35,285 nt of DNA from an uncultured Roseovarius sp. (GTDB taxonomy: Bacteria > Pseudomonadota > Alphaproteobacteria > Rhodobacterales > Rhodobacteraceae): assembly GCF_913054395.1 (NCBI RefSeq), contig NZ_CAJXIP010000025.1, positions 1 to 35,285 of the forward strand, given 5' to 3'. The position numbers were made by a program, and so were the translations under genes. The notes beneath the pieces are model-generated. The model was not told the origin of the DNA and did not search any database. It was given only the letters and a program-made list of their open reading frames with translations. The first letter of the stretch is position 1; every line of letters begins with the position of its first letter. Positions 7,504 to 17,309 of the stretch are shown here, piece by piece.

Positions 7504-10500
7504 ATGACTTACGCGTCTGACCTTCGCCGCGCCATTGATCTGGCTACCTATGCCAACGAGGCCGAAACCCTTGCCCGGCTGTGCGATGCCGCCGCCCTGT
7601 CAGAGGATGACCGCAAGCGCATCTGCGCCCGCGGCGCGCAACTGGTCCGCGACATCCGTGGCCAGTCGAACCCCGGCCTGATGGAAGTGTTTCTGGCCGA
7701 GTACGGCCTGTCAACCGATGAAGGCATCGCCCTGATGTGTCTGGCCGAGGCCCTGTTGCGCGTGCCCGACGCCGAAACCATCGACGCGCTGATCGAGGAT
7801 AAGATCGCGCCGTCGAACTGGGGCAAGCATATGGGGCATTCGACCTCGTCGCTGGTCAATGCCTCGACCTGGGCATTGATGCTGACCGGCAAGGTCCTCA
7901 AGGAGGAATCCCCTGGCCCCGTCGGTCATCTGCGCAGCGCGATCAAACGCCTAGGCGAACCGGTGATCCGCACCGCCGTTGCCCGCGCCATGAAGGAAAT
8001 GGGCCGTCAGTTCGTCCTTGGCGAAAACATAAAATCCGCCATGGACCGCGCCGCCAATATGGAGAAAAAGGGCTATTCCTATTCCTATGACATGCTTGGC
8101 GAAGCCGCGCGCACCGACGGTGACGCCACCCGCTATCACCTGAGCTATAGCCGCGCGATCACCGCGATTGCCGACGCCTGCACCAATGCCGATATCCGCG
8201 ACAATCCCGGCATCTCGGTCAAGCTTTCGGCGTTGCATGCCCGTTACGAAGAGGCCCAGCACGAGCAGGTGATGGAGGTCCTTGTGCCGCGCCTGCGCAG
8301 CCTCGCTCTGCTGGCAAAATCCGCCAGGATGGGCCTTAACATCGACGCCGAAGAGGCCGACCGCCTGTCACTGTCGCTTGACGTGATCGAAACCGTCCTG
8401 GCCGAGCCTGCGCTCGCGGGCTGGGATGGGTTCGGCGTCGTGGTTCAGGCCTATGGCCACCGCGCAAGCCACGTTCTTGACCACCTTTACGACCTGGCAA
8501 CCCGGCTTGACCGCAAGATCATGGTCCGTCTCGTCAAAGGCGCCTATTGGGATACCGAGATCAAGCGTGCCCAGGTCGAAGGCATCGACGGATTTCCGGT
8601 TTTCACCTCGAAGGCCGCCACCGACATCAGCTATATCGCCAACGCGCGCAAACTGTTGTCGATGACCGACCGGATCTATCCGCAGTTCGCCACCCATAAC
8701 GCCCATACCGCCGCCGCCATTCTGGAAATGGCCACCGACAAATCCACGTTTGAGTTCCAGCGCCTGCATGGCATGGGCGAGGCGCTGCACGATATCATCC
8801 TGAAGGCCGAAAAGACCCGCTGCCGCATCTACGCACCGGTTGGGGCGCATCGCGACCTGCTGGCTTATCTGGTGCGCCGCCTTCTGGAAAACGGCGCCAA
8901 CTCCAGCTTTGTGAACCAGATCGTCGATGAAGAGGTCGCCCCCGAGGTGGTCGCCCGCGATCCATATGACGCGGTCAACGATCCGCCTGCCGATCTGGTC
9001 ACCGGCCCTGACCTGTTCCAGCCAGAGCGCCCCAATTCTCATGGCTTTGATCTTCACCACCGCCCCACGCTTGACGCGGTGATGACGGCGCGCGACGCTT
9101 TTGCCGCGCATGAATGGGCAGCCGCCGCGCTTGTTGCGGGCAAGGCCAAAGGCAATGCCCCAACCCGCGTCGACAACCCCGCCGATCCCGCCGACAGCCC
9201 TGGCACCGTCGCCACCGCAAGTGCCACCCAGATCGAAGCCGCCCTTTCGTCGGCCCGCCCATGGGAGGCCACACCGACCGAGCGCGCGAAGGTTCTCAAC
9301 AAGGTCGCCGACCTTTACGAGGAAAACTTTGGCGAGATTTTTGCCATCCTGTCACGCGAGGCGGGCAAATCCATTCCCGATGCGGTGGCCGAACTGCGCG
9401 AAGCGGTGGATTTCCTGCGCTATTACGCCGCCAACGCCCCCGAGGCCCCGGCGGTTGGCATCTTCACCTGTATTTCGCCATGGAACTTCCCCCTCGCGAT
9501 CTTCAGCGGTCAGATCGCGGCGGCCCTCGCCGCAGGGAACGCGGTTCTCTCGAAGCCCGCCGAGCAAACCCCGATCATCGCACATCTGGCGATTTCGCTC
9601 ATGCACAAGGCCGGTGTGCCCAAGACCGCACTCCAGCTCTTGCCCGGCGCGGGCGAGGTCGGCGCGGCCCTCACCTCTGACGCGCGCGTCGGCGGGGTGG
9701 CCTTTACCGGTTCGACCGCCACCGCGATGAAAATCCGCGCCGCCATGGCGCAAAACCTCGCCCCCGGCGCACCGCTGATTGCCGAAACCGGCGGCCTCAA
9801 CGCGATGATCGTCGATTCCACCGCCCTGCCCGAGCAGGCGGTGCAGGCGATCGTCGAATCCGCCTTTCAGTCGGCCGGCCAACGCTGTTCCGCGCTGCGC
9901 TGTCTCTATGTGCAGGAAGATATCGCCGAGGATTTCACCAAGATGCTCAAGGGCGCGATGGATGTGCTTTGCGTCGGCACGCCCTGGCATATTTCGACCG
10001 ATTGCGGCCCGGTGATCGACGAAACCGCGCGTCAGGGCATTGCCGATCACATCCAGAAAGCCCGCGCCGAAGGCCGCCTGATGCACGAGTTGAAAACACC
10101 CAATGCAGGCACGTTCATCGCCCCCAGCCTGATCAGTGTCGGCGGCATCCAGGACCTTGAGCGGGAAATATTCGGCCCGGTCCTGCATCTGGCAACCTTC
10201 AAGGCCAAGCATCTGGACCGCGTGATTGATGCGATCAACGCCACCGGCTATGGGCTTACCTTTGGCCTGATGACCCGGATCGACGACCGCGTGCAACATG
10301 TGACCGAACGGGTGCATGCGGGCAACATCTATGTGAACCGCAACCAGATCGGCGCCATCGTCGGAAGCCAGCCCTTTGGTGGCGAAGGGCTTTCAGGCAC
10401 CGGGCCCAAGGCCGGCGGGCCGCATTACCTAAGCCGTTTCACCGCCCGTCCGGTCGCGCAGGCTGATGCCGACTGGTCTGGAAAAATGGCCGTCAATGAC

Positions 10501-10935
10501 GCCCAGGCCGCTCTGGATCGTACCAATTCCGCCCCCGGCACACCGCGTCAGGACATCGTCCTGCCCGGACCCACCGGCGAATCCAACCGCCTGACAACCC
10601 GCGTGCGTCCCGCCCTCCTGTGCCTTGGACCGGGGCAAAAGGCCGCCGCCGAACAGGCCAGGGCCGTCACCGATCTCGGCGGCGTTGCCGTGCAGGTCAC
10701 AGGTGCCCTTGACCCTGCGGCTCTCACCACCCTTGGCGGCCTGTCGGGCGCCCTCTGGTGGGGGGATGCGGATACGGCCCGCGCCTATGCCCTTGCTCTC
10801 AGCGAGCGCAGCGGCCCGATCATGCCGCTGATCACCGGCATGCCCGACACCGGCCACGCCCTGCACGAACGCCACGTCTGCGTCGACACGACGGCGGCGG
10901 GCGGCAACGCCGAACTGCTTGGCGGCATGGCTTGA
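7504..10935 (+). CDS. putA: bifunctional proline dehydrogenase / L-glutamate-5-semialdehyde dehydrogenase PutA
   Basis: This 1143-residue enzyme oxidises proline to P5C with FAD (quinone as acceptor) and then glutamate semialdehyde to glutamate with NAD+, channelling the intermediate. The N-terminal helical arm (residues 1 to about 130) leads into the PRODH barrel ('SYDMLGEAARTDGDA', 'VRLVKGAYWDTEIKRAQ', 'FEFQRLHGMGE', 'APVGAHRDLLAYLVRRLLENGANSS', all characteristic). The ALDH domain begins near residue 540 and shows 'FTCISPWNFPLAIF', general base Glu761 in 'AETGG' and nucleophile Cys795 in 'GQRCSA'. About 150 further C-terminal residues are the extra domain of longer PutA forms. There is no N-terminal ribbon-helix-helix domain, so it is not a self-repressor of the E. 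coli type. It is controlled by the divergent Lrp gene. Confidence 0.97.
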   Translation: MTYASDLRRAIDLATYANEAETLARLCDAAALSEDDRKRICARGAQLVRDIRGQSNPGLMEVFLAEYGLSTDEGIALMCLAEALLRVPDAETIDALIEDKIAPSNWGKHMGHSTSSLVNASTWALMLTGKVLKEESPGPVGHLRSAIKRLGEPVIRTAVARAMKEMGRQFVLGENIKSAMDRAANMEKKGYSYSYDMLGEAARTDGDATRYHLSYSRAITAIADACTNADIRDNPGISVKLSALHARYEEAQHEQVMEVLVPRLRSLALLAKSARMGLNIDAEEADRLSLSLDVIETVLAEPALAGWDGFGVVVQAYGHRASHVLDHLYDLATRLDRKIMVRLVKGAYWDTEIKRAQVEGIDGFPVFTSKAATDISYIANARKLLSMTDRIYPQFATHNAHTAAAILEMATDKSTFEFQRLHGMGEALHDIILKAEKTRCRIYAPVGAHRDLLAYLVRRLLENGANSSFVNQIVDEEVAPEVVARDPYDAVNDPPADLVTGPDLFQPERPNSHGFDLHHRPTLDAVMTARDAFAAHEWAAAALVAGKAKGNAPTRVDNPADPADSPGTVATASATQIEAALSSARPWEATPTERAKVLNKVADLYEENFGEIFAILSREAGKSIPDAVAELREAVDFLRYYAANAPEAPAVGIFTCISPWNFPLAIFSGQIAAALAAGNAVLSKPAEQTPIIAHLAISLMHKAGVPKTALQLLPGAGEVGAALTSDARVGGVAFTGSTATAMKIRAAMAQNLAPGAPLIAETGGLNAMIVDSTALPEQAVQAIVESAFQSAGQRCSALRCLYVQEDIAEDFTKMLKGAMDVLCVGTPWHISTDCGPVIDETARQGIADHIQKARAEGRLMHELKTPNAGTFIAPSLISVGGIQDLEREIFGPVLHLATFKAKHLDRVIDAINATGYGLTFGLMTRIDDRVQHVTERVHAGNIYVNRNQIGAIVGSQPFGGEGLSGTGPKAGGPHYLSRFTARPVAQADADWSGKMAVNDAQAALDRTNSAPGTPRQDIVLPGPTGESNRLTTRVRPALLCLGPGQKAAAEQARAVTDLGGVAVQVTGALDPAALTTLGGLSGALWWGDADTARAYALALSERSGPIMPLITGMPDTGHALHERHVCVDTTAAGGNAELLGGMA

Positions 10936-10945
10936 CCTTATCACC

Positions 10946-10970
10946 ACATGGGGCCAACGTGGCCCCATGT
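10946..10970 (+). promoter_or_regulatory. perfect 11-bp hairpin enclosing the rhomboid start codon
   Basis: The arms 10946-10956 and 10960-10970 are exact inverse complements with a three-base ACG loop. The stem starts 11 bases after the putA stop. The downstream arm contains the ATG (10967-10969) of the rhomboid gene. No T-tract follows, so a simple terminator is less likely than an mRNA structure that hides the start codon until ribosomes or RNA remodelling open it. Confidence 0.6.
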
Positions 10971-11713
10971 TCCCGATACGCGACCATAACCCATCCGGGC
11001 GCACGCCCTATGTGACCTATGCACTGATTGCCCTCAACGTGGTGATCTTCATCGGGTATTGGCCACTGTTCAACGATGCGCGCGCCCTGAACCAGTTCTT
11101 CTTTGACTGGGCAATGATCCCCGCGCGCGTCACCCAGATGGGCGAATATTCCGGTCTTTTCACCTCGATGTTTCTGCATGGCGGGCTCATGCACCTTGTC
11201 GGCAACATGCTGTTTCTGTGGATTTTCGGAGACAACATGGAGGACCGGATGGGCCACCTGCCCTATCTTGCCTTCTACCTCGTCTCAGGCATGGGCGCGA
11301 GCCTGGCACAGGTGCTTGCCGGGCCTCTTTCGATGGTGCCGATGGTCGGAGCCTCCGGGGCGATTGCGGGCGTGATGGGGGGCTATCTGCTGCTGTTTCC
11401 GTTTGCTCGGGTCGATATCCTGGTCATCTTCATCGTGTTCTTCCGCATCATCACCATTCCCGCCGCGATCCTTCTGGTGCTGTGGTTCGCGATCCAGCTC
11501 TTTAGCGGCATCGGCGTGGACGCAGGCAACGGCGGCGTCGCCTATTGGGCACATGCGGGCGGCTTCGTGATCGGCGCGGCCCTCACACTGCCGCTGTTCC
11601 TGCGGCTTGGCGGGCGGCGTTTCTGGAACATGACCGATGGCAAACCGCCCCACCCTGAGGCCGATTACACCTATCGTCGCACGTCCATTCCCCGAGTGAG
11701 ATATCCCAAATGA
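10967..11713 (+). CDS. rhomboid-family intramembrane serine protease
   Basis: This is a 248-residue inner-membrane protease. The ATG at 10967 is chosen because related proteins begin with 'MFPIRDHNPS'. A TTG at 10919 would overlap putA. It has about six hydrophobic segments. The catalytic Ser130 lies in 'GASGAIAG', the partner His196 in 'YWAHAGGF', and the oxyanion Asn80 in 'HLVGNMLFL', so the Ser-His dyad is intact. It cleaves transmembrane segments of membrane proteins, and its substrates are unknown. It follows putA by 31 bp, with a hairpin over the start codon, and overlaps the next gene by four bases (ATGA), suggesting translational coupling. Confidence 0.9.
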   Translation: MFPIRDHNPSGRTPYVTYALIALNVVIFIGYWPLFNDARALNQFFFDWAMIPARVTQMGEYSGLFTSMFLHGGLMHLVGNMLFLWIFGDNMEDRMGHLPYLAFYLVSGMGASLAQVLAGPLSMVPMVGASGAIAGVMGGYLLLFPFARVDILVIFIVFFRIITIPAAILLVLWFAIQLFSGIGVDAGNGGVAYWAHAGGFVIGAALTLPLFLRLGGRRFWNMTDGKPPHPEADYTYRRTSIPRVRYPK

Positions 11714-12078
11714 CTCAAACCCACAAAGCCACCTGCCATTGCGGCGCCGTTGAACTGCGCGTGACACTTTCGGATGACCTGAATACCGCGCGCCGCTGCG
11801 ATTGCAGCTTTTGCCGCCGCCGCGGCGCCGCAGCGGTCTCGGCTCCCCTTGCGGACGTCGAAATCGTCAAGGGGGGCGAAAACCTGACCCTTTATCAATG
11901 GGGAACAGGCACGGCCAAACACTATTTCTGCAAGACCTGCGGGATTTACACCCACCATCAACGCCGCTCTAATCCGAAAGAATACGGCATCAACCTCGGC
12001 ACCCTGCAAGGGGTCAACCCGCGCGATCTCGGCGATATCGGTTGGGTCGACGGGATAAACCACCCCTCCGACGCCTAG
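11710..12078 (+). CDS. GFA/CENP-V family zinc protein
   Basis: This 122-residue protein belongs to the glutathione-dependent formaldehyde-activating enzyme family. The zinc ligands are visible as 'CHCG' (residues 9-12), 'CDCSFC' (about 31-36) and 'CKTCG' (about 77-81), the complete set for this fold. Family members have been proposed to help condense formaldehyde with glutathione, though that catalytic role is disputed, and most members have no known substrate. It starts inside the stop of the rhomboid gene (ATGA overlap) and is therefore probably translated from the same mRNA. It is small and cytoplasmic, with no signal peptide. Confidence 0.85.
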   Translation: MTQTHKATCHCGAVELRVTLSDDLNTARRCDCSFCRRRGAAAVSAPLADVEIVKGGENLTLYQWGTGTAKHYFCKTCGIYTHHQRRSNPKEYGINLGTLQGVNPRDLGDIGWVDGINHPSDA

Positions 12079-12106
12079 CTTCTTCTTGGCATAAATACTC
12101 AAACAA

Positions 12107-12125
12107 GAAAATTCGGCGAATTTTC
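12107..12125 (-). terminator. hairpin terminator between convergent genes
   Basis: An 8-bp stem GAAAATTC/GAATTTTC with a three-base loop lies between the GFA gene and the inositol monophosphatase gene. Read on the minus strand it is followed by TTGTTTG, a U-rich tail, so it most likely ends the monophosphatase transcript. It could also act on the opposite strand. Confidence 0.6.
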
Positions 12126-12135
12126 CTGGCCCGCC

Positions 12136-12921
12136 TCAGCCGCGGATCACACCGGCGAACTTGTCGAAAATGGCTTCGTTGCCACAGATCACCTCGCCAT
12201 CGGCAAGAATGTCGCCACCCTTGCGCAGCGGCTCGATGAACCCGCCCGCTTCTCGCACGATCACGACACCCGCGGCCATATCCCAGACATTCAGGCGCCG
12301 TTCCCAAAACCCGTCGTAACGTCCGGCCGCCACATAGGCCATATCAAGCGCCGCCGAGCCCCACCGCCGCACACCGGCGCAGGTCGGCATGATCCGCGCC
12401 AGATCCTGAAGCGTCTCCGGCAGATCGGCCCGCCCGCCAAACGGCAGACCCGTGGCAAAGATCGACTCGATCATCTTGCCGCGTCCCGACACCCGCAGGC
12501 GGCTTTCATTCAACCAGGCCCCGGCGCCTTTTTCCGCAAAAAACGCCTCGTCCTTGGCGGCGTCATAGATCACCCCGGCGACGATCTCGCCCTTGTGCTC
12601 AAGCGCGATCGAGACGGCCCAATGGGGCAGACCGTGCAGAAAGTTCGTGGTGCCATCCAGCGGATCGACGATCCAGCGGCGTGTCGGGTCCTGCCCTTCT
12701 TCGCCGCCGCCCTCTTCGGCCAGCCAGCCATAGGTCGGGCGCGCGCCCATCAGTTCGCTCTTGATGATCTTCTCGGCGGCGATATCGGCGCGGCTGACGA
12801 AGTCGCCGGCGCCTTTCATCGACACCTGCAGGTTCTCGACCTCACGGAAATCCTTGGCCAGCGCCCGCCCCGCTTTGCGCGCGGCTTTCAGCATGACGTT
12901 GAGATTGGCACTACCTACCAT
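12136..12921 (-). CDS. suhB: inositol monophosphatase family protein (SuhB-like)
   Basis: This 261-residue Mg2+-dependent phosphatase starts at ATG 12921, behind AAAGGAGC. The longer upstream frame is rejected. The family metal sites are all present: 'EE' at 69-70, 'WIVDPLDGTTNF' at 83-94 with Asp86 and Asp89, and 'WDMAAG' with Asp214. The usual substrate is myo-inositol-1-phosphate. In bacteria SuhB also binds RNA polymerase/NusA during rRNA transcription, and whether that applies here is not shown. Length is normal for the family. It is convergent with the rhomboid-GFA pair and downstream of the aldo/keto reductase on the same strand, 100 bp apart. Confidence 0.9.
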   Translation of the reverse strand: MVGSANLNVMLKAARKAGRALAKDFREVENLQVSMKGAGDFVSRADIAAEKIIKSELMGARPTYGWLAEEGGGEEGQDPTRRWIVDPLDGTTNFLHGLPHWAVSIALEHKGEIVAGVIYDAAKDEAFFAEKGAGAWLNESRLRVSGRGKMIESIFATGLPFGGRADLPETLQDLARIMPTCAGVRRWGSAALDMAYVAAGRYDGFWERRLNVWDMAAGVVIVREAGGFIEPLRKGGDILADGEVICGNEAIFDKFAGVIRG

Positions 12922-13021
12922 TGCGACGGCTCCTTTTGGGTCAGGCCGCGCTATACGCCGCAAGCGCGCGCCACACAAGGGGGCCACGCCCCAAACCGGC
13001 CAAAGCGTGCCCCCGTCTGCC

Positions 13022-14065
13022 TTAATAGGGCATCGGATGCTCCTTATGCACGGTGGCGATTTCGTCCAGCACCTCGTCGCTCAGAGTGATAAACCCTGCC
13101 CCAAGCGCCAGATCAAGCTGTTCCGGCGTGGTCGCGCCAAAGATCGCAGAGCACATGAAAGGCCGCGTCAGACACCAGGCGAGCGCCATCTGCGCGGGAT
13201 CAAGCCCGTGCTTGTGCGCAATCACAAGATAGGCATCAACCGCCTCGAAGGCGCGCCCGGTCTTGCGCCCGCCAAGATCGCCGTTGATCGCCATCCGCGA
13301 CCCATCGGGCACCGCGCCGCCCTGGTATTTGCCAGTCAGGAAACCTGCGGCCAGCGGCGAGAATGCCAAAAGGCCGACATCTTCATTCACGCCAAGCTCG
13401 GCCAGGTCGGTATCGTAAAGCCGACACATCAGCGAATATTCGTTCTGGATCGAGGCCGCCCTCGGCCCGTGTCCGGCCTCGGATAGGCGCAGCCATTGCG
13501 CCGTACCCCAGGCGCTTTCGTTCGAGAGGCCGAAATGCCGGATCGTGCCGCGATCCACCTCGCGCTGCAACGCCTCAAGCGACTCTTGCATATGTGCCAG
13601 GGTCTCCTCGCGGTTCTGGCCTGACGGATCATAGGCCCAGTTCTTGCGAAACATATAGCTGCCCCGGTTGGGCCAGTGGAATTGATAAAGGTCGATGCAG
13701 TCGGTTTTAAGCCGCCGCAGAGAGCCCTCGATCGCCTCGGGGATCGTTTTGGCCGAAATCGGCGCGCCATCGCGGGCATTCTTGAACCCCGCGCCGGAAT
13801 GCTTGGTGGCAAGGATCACATCACCCCGCCGCCCGGTACCGGCAAACCATTCACCGATGATTTCCTCGGTCCGCCCGGTGGTCCCGGCCGAGATCGGGGT
13901 GGTCGGATACATCTCTGCGGTATCTATGAAATTCACCCCGCGTTCCAGCGCGCGATCAATCTGGGCATGGCCTTCTTGCAGGCTGTTCTGCGTGCCCCAT
14001 GTCATCGAGCCGAGACAAAGCTCGCTGACCTGCAAGCCGGTACGCCCCAATGGTTTTTTCCGCAT
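13022..14065 (-). CDS. aldo/keto reductase, Tas-like
   Basis: This 347-residue NADPH-dependent oxidoreductase starts at ATG 14065, with AGGACAGGAC directly before it. The upstream extension to 14266 has no family similarity that I can see. 'LGSMTWGTQNS' near residue 20 and 'FIDTAEMYPTTP' near 48 closely resemble E. coli Tas. The catalytic tetrad is visible as Asp and Tyr in 'DTAEMY', Lys in 'ATKHSG' and His in 'YQFHWPNRG'. The physiological substrate is unknown, and reduction of aldehydes or ketones is the family reaction. The gene is divergent from the MFS transporter across 230 bp. Confidence 0.9.
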   Translation of the reverse strand: MRKKPLGRTGLQVSELCLGSMTWGTQNSLQEGHAQIDRALERGVNFIDTAEMYPTTPISAGTTGRTEEIIGEWFAGTGRRGDVILATKHSGAGFKNARDGAPISAKTIPEAIEGSLRRLKTDCIDLYQFHWPNRGSYMFRKNWAYDPSGQNREETLAHMQESLEALQREVDRGTIRHFGLSNESAWGTAQWLRLSEAGHGPRAASIQNEYSLMCRLYDTDLAELGVNEDVGLLAFSPLAAGFLTGKYQGGAVPDGSRMAINGDLGGRKTGRAFEAVDAYLVIAHKHGLDPAQMALAWCLTRPFMCSAIFGATTPEQLDLALGAGFITLSDEVLDEIATVHKEHPMPY

Positions 14066-14295
14066 GTCCTGTCCTCGTGTTTTTGTCGCTCGGGCGCAAT
14101 CTAGCGGTTTTGGCGGCAGCGTCACCCCCAAGACGGCATGGCCTGCACGACCGGCCGCTCGGCCCCGGGGGCGAACAAGTTTCGCGAATTGCCCCGACGA
14201 CCGGATCGAAAAATAACCCGGCCTGCGAAAAACGACATCCGCATGTCGAAAAAGACCAAGGCCCATACCCGCCCTCCTGACATTCTGCGGGGATA

Positions 14296-15531
14296 ATGCG
14301 CGTCATCATTTCCTTTGCGGCCCTCTTTTTGTCGGTCATTCTACTTCAGCTGTCGACAGGGGGCGTGGGTCCGCTGGATGCGTTGTCAGGCTTGACGCTC
14401 GATTTCACCACTGCCCAGATCGGCATGCTGGGATCGGCGCATTTTGTCGGCTTTTTCATCGGCTGCTGGTTCGCGCCGCGCCTGATGGGAAGCATCGGCC
14501 ATTCGCGCGCCTTTGCCGCCTTCACCTCGGCAGGGGCAATCGGACTTCTGGCGCATATGGTGGTGATTGATCCCTATGCCTGGGCGGTCATGCGGGTCGC
14601 CTCGGGGCTTTGCGTGGCGGGCTGTTACACGGTGATCGAGGCATGGCTTCAGGCCAAGGTCACCAATCAGACGCGCGGTAGAACCATGGGGATATACCGG
14701 GTTGCGGATATGGGCGCCTCGCTGATGGCGCAAATGCTGATCAGCGTGCTCGCCCCTGCCTCTTATGTATCCTACAACCTGCTGGCGATGCTGTGTTGCG
14801 CGGCGCTCCTGCCGCTTACGCTCAGCCGCCTGCGCGAACCTGAAACCCCGGATGCCCCGCGCCTGCGCCCGATGCTCTTGATCGCCTGTTCGCCGCTGGC
14901 CGCCGCCGGCGTTCTGGTCGCGGCGCTCTCAAGTGCGTCGTTCCGGATGATCGGCCCGCTTTACGGTCAACAGGTCGGCCTTGCCGTCGATCAGATCGCA
15001 GGCTTTCTGGCAGTCTTCGTGCTGGGCGGCGCGATGGCGCAATACCCGGTCGGCTGGCTGGCGGATCGCTATGACCGCCGTTGGGTTCTGATCGGCCTGT
15101 CGATTGCCGCGATCCTCAGCAGCGTGATGACCGCCGCCACCCATGACCTTGGCACCTTCGGCATCCTTTTGACCGCCTTCTTCTTCGGCATGACCACCTT
15201 TCCGATCTATTCGGTCAGCGCGGCGCATGCCCATGATTTTGCCCAAGCCCATGAGCGGGTTGAGCTTTCGGCCGCACTGATGTTCTTTTTCGCCCTTGGC
15301 GCGATTGCCGCGCCGCTTATGGCCTCGACCCTGATCGAACACTATGGCCCACCCGCTATGTTCGTGATGATTGCCGCCGGACATGGCGCTCTGGTGGTCT
15401 TTGGCCTGATCCGTATGCGCATGCGCCCGGGCGCGGAACAGCGCACGGCCTATGTCTGGTCGCCGCGCACCTCGTTCCTGATTGGCCGCCTTACAGGGCG
15501 CAGCCGCGACAAACCTGAGAACCGGCGCTAG
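14296..15531 (+). CDS. MFS transporter, YcaD-like
   Basis: This 411-residue integral membrane protein starts at ATG 14296, preceded by GGGGAT. About twelve hydrophobic segments are present in two halves, and the loop between helices 2 and 3 reads 'GCWFAPRLMGSIGHSRAF'. 'GRTMGIYRVADMGASLMAQ' and 'GWLADRYDRRWVLI' (the second-half version of the MFS loop motif) support the superfamily. Resemblance is to the YcaD-type group, for which no firm substrate is known. The basic C-terminal tail is cytoplasmic. It lies 54 bp upstream of metG in the same direction and could share its transcript. Confidence 0.88.
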   Translation: MRVIISFAALFLSVILLQLSTGGVGPLDALSGLTLDFTTAQIGMLGSAHFVGFFIGCWFAPRLMGSIGHSRAFAAFTSAGAIGLLAHMVVIDPYAWAVMRVASGLCVAGCYTVIEAWLQAKVTNQTRGRTMGIYRVADMGASLMAQMLISVLAPASYVSYNLLAMLCCAALLPLTLSRLREPETPDAPRLRPMLLIACSPLAAAGVLVAALSSASFRMIGPLYGQQVGLAVDQIAGFLAVFVLGGAMAQYPVGWLADRYDRRWVLIGLSIAAILSSVMTAATHDLGTFGILLTAFFFGMTTFPIYSVSAAHAHDFAQAHERVELSAALMFFFALGAIAAPLMASTLIEHYGPPAMFVMIAAGHGALVVFGLIRMRMRPGAEQRTAYVWSPRTSFLIGRLTGRSRDKPENRR

Positions 15532-15585
15532 AACTGCCCGCAAAGACGCGCTAAAGGGGGCTCAAACCTTCAAGGGGCGAGTAAC

Positions 15586-17304
15586 ATGGCACGGCATCTG
15601 ATCACATCGGCAATTCCCTATATCAACGGGATCAAACATCTGGGCAATCTGGTGGGCAGCCAGCTGCCGGCCGATCTTTTTGCCCGCTTCCAGCGCAGCC
15701 GCGGCAACGAGGTGCTGTTTCTCTGCGCCACCGACGAACACGGCACCCCGGCCGAACTAGCCGCCGCCAAGGCGGGTAAGCCGGTGGCCGAATATTGCGC
15801 CGAAATGCATGCCGTACAGGCCGGGATCGCCAAGGGATTCGGCCTGAGCTTTGATCACTTTGGCCGCTCGTCCAGCCCGCAGAACCATGCCCTGACCCAG
15901 CACCTTGCCGGAAAACTCTTTGAGGCGGGACTGATCGAGGAAGTGATCGAGAAACAGGTCTATTCCAACGCCGACAAACGCTTTCTGCCCGACCGCTATA
16001 TCGAGGGGACCTGCCCCAATTGCGGCTATGACAAGGCGCGCGGCGATCAATGCGAGAATTGCACCAAACAGCTTGATCCGACCGACCTGATCGACCCGCG
16101 CTCGGCGATTTCCGGCTCGACCGACCTTGAGGTGCGCGAAACCAAACACCTGTTCCTGCGCCAGAGCCAGATGCGCGATAAGTTGAACGCCTGGATCGAC
16201 AGCAAGACCGACTGGCCGATCCTGACCACCTCGATCGCGCGCAAATGGCTCAACGATGGCGACGGGCTTCGGGATCGCGGCATCACCCGCGACCTCGACT
16301 GGGGCATCCCGGTCAAGCGCGGCACCGAGGACTGGCCCGGCATGGAGGGCAAGGTGTTCTACGTCTGGTTCGACGCCCCCATCGAATACATCGCCTGCGC
16401 CGGGGAATGGGCCGAGGCCAACGGGCTTGACGACGCCGCATGGGAACGCTGGTGGCGCACCGAACGCGGCGCCGGTGACGTGCGCTATACGCAGTTCATG
16501 GGCAAGGACAACGTCCCCTTCCATACGCTTAGCTTCCCGGCCACGATCATGGGGTCGGGCGAGGACTGGAAGCTTGTCGATTACATCAAGAGCTTCAACT
16601 ACCTCAATTATGACGGCGGCCAGTTTTCGACCTCTCAGGGGCGCGGCGTGTTCATGGATCAGGCGCTTGAAATCCTGCCCGCCGATTACTGGCGCTGGTG
16701 GTTGCTTAGCCATGCGCCCGAAAGCTCGGACAGCGAATTCACCTGGGAAAACTTTCAGGCCTCGGTCAACAAGGACCTCGCAGATGTGCTTGGCAATTTC
16801 GTCAGCCGCGTGACCAAGTTCTGCCGCTCGAAGTTTGGCGAAGAGATCCCCGCCGGTGGCGCCTATGGCCCCGAGGAAACCGCGCTGATCGAGCGGCTGA
16901 CCGCACGCCTGCGCGAGTACGAGGGCCATATGGACGCCATGGAGGTGCGCAAATCGGCCGCCGCCCTGCGCGCGATCTGGGTCGAGGGCAATGAATACCT
17001 GCAAAATGCCGCGCCCTGGTCGACCTTCAAGGAAAACCCCGAACAGGCGGCGATGCAAATCCGCCTCGCGCTGAACCTGATCCGGCTTTACGCGGTGCTG
17101 AGCGCACCGTTCATTCCCGGTGCTGCCGCCAGTATGCTGAACGCAATGCAGACCGAGGATGACAGCTGGCCCGACGACATCGGCGCGGCACTTGAGACCT
17201 TCGCGCCGGGCCATGCCTTTACCGTGCCTGAGGTTCTGTTTTCCAAGATTACCGACGAGGCGCGCGAAGACTGGCAAAGCCGGTTCTCCGGTCAGCGCAG
17301 CTAA
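15586..17304 (+). CDS. metG: methionyl-tRNA synthetase
   Basis: This 572-residue class I enzyme charges tRNA-Met (elongator and initiator). The HIGH-type site is '[13 protein letters not shown]', with HLGN at 18-21. The zinc knuckle cysteines are 143, 146, 156 and 159. 'DWGIPVKRG' and '[13 protein letters not shown]' are the expected core blocks, and the anticodon-binding helical domain includes '[20 protein letters not shown]'. The KMSKS loop position reads QFSTS (346-350), as in the FSTS-type MetRS, but with Gln where lysine is usual. There is no C-terminal tRNA-binding (Trbp111) extension. It is the only aminoacyl-tRNA synthetase in view and presumably essential. Confidence 0.96.
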   Translation: MARHLITSAIPYINGIKHLGNLVGSQLPADLFARFQRSRGNEVLFLCATDEHGTPAELAAAKAGKPVAEYCAEMHAVQAGIAKGFGLSFDHFGRSSSPQNHALTQHLAGKLFEAGLIEEVIEKQVYSNADKRFLPDRYIEGTCPNCGYDKARGDQCENCTKQLDPTDLIDPRSAISGSTDLEVRETKHLFLRQSQMRDKLNAWIDSKTDWPILTTSIARKWLNDGDGLRDRGITRDLDWGIPVKRGTEDWPGMEGKVFYVWFDAPIEYIACAGEWAEANGLDDAAWERWWRTERGAGDVRYTQFMGKDNVPFHTLSFPATIMGSGEDWKLVDYIKSFNYLNYDGGQFSTSQGRGVFMDQALEILPADYWRWWLLSHAPESSDSEFTWENFQASVNKDLADVLGNFVSRVTKFCRSKFGEEIPAGGAYGPEETALIERLTARLREYEGHMDAMEVRKSAAALRAIWVEGNEYLQNAAPWSTFKENPEQAAMQIRLALNLIRLYAVLSAPFIPGAAASMLNAMQTEDDSWPDDIGAALETFAPGHAFTVPEVLFSKITDEAREDWQSRFSGQRS

Positions 17305-17309
17305 GCCGC

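Noticed and set aside
10946..10970. Hairpin as an intrinsic terminator of putA
   Set aside because: The stem is strong, but no T-tract follows and the stem includes the next start codon. A regulatory mRNA structure is preferred.
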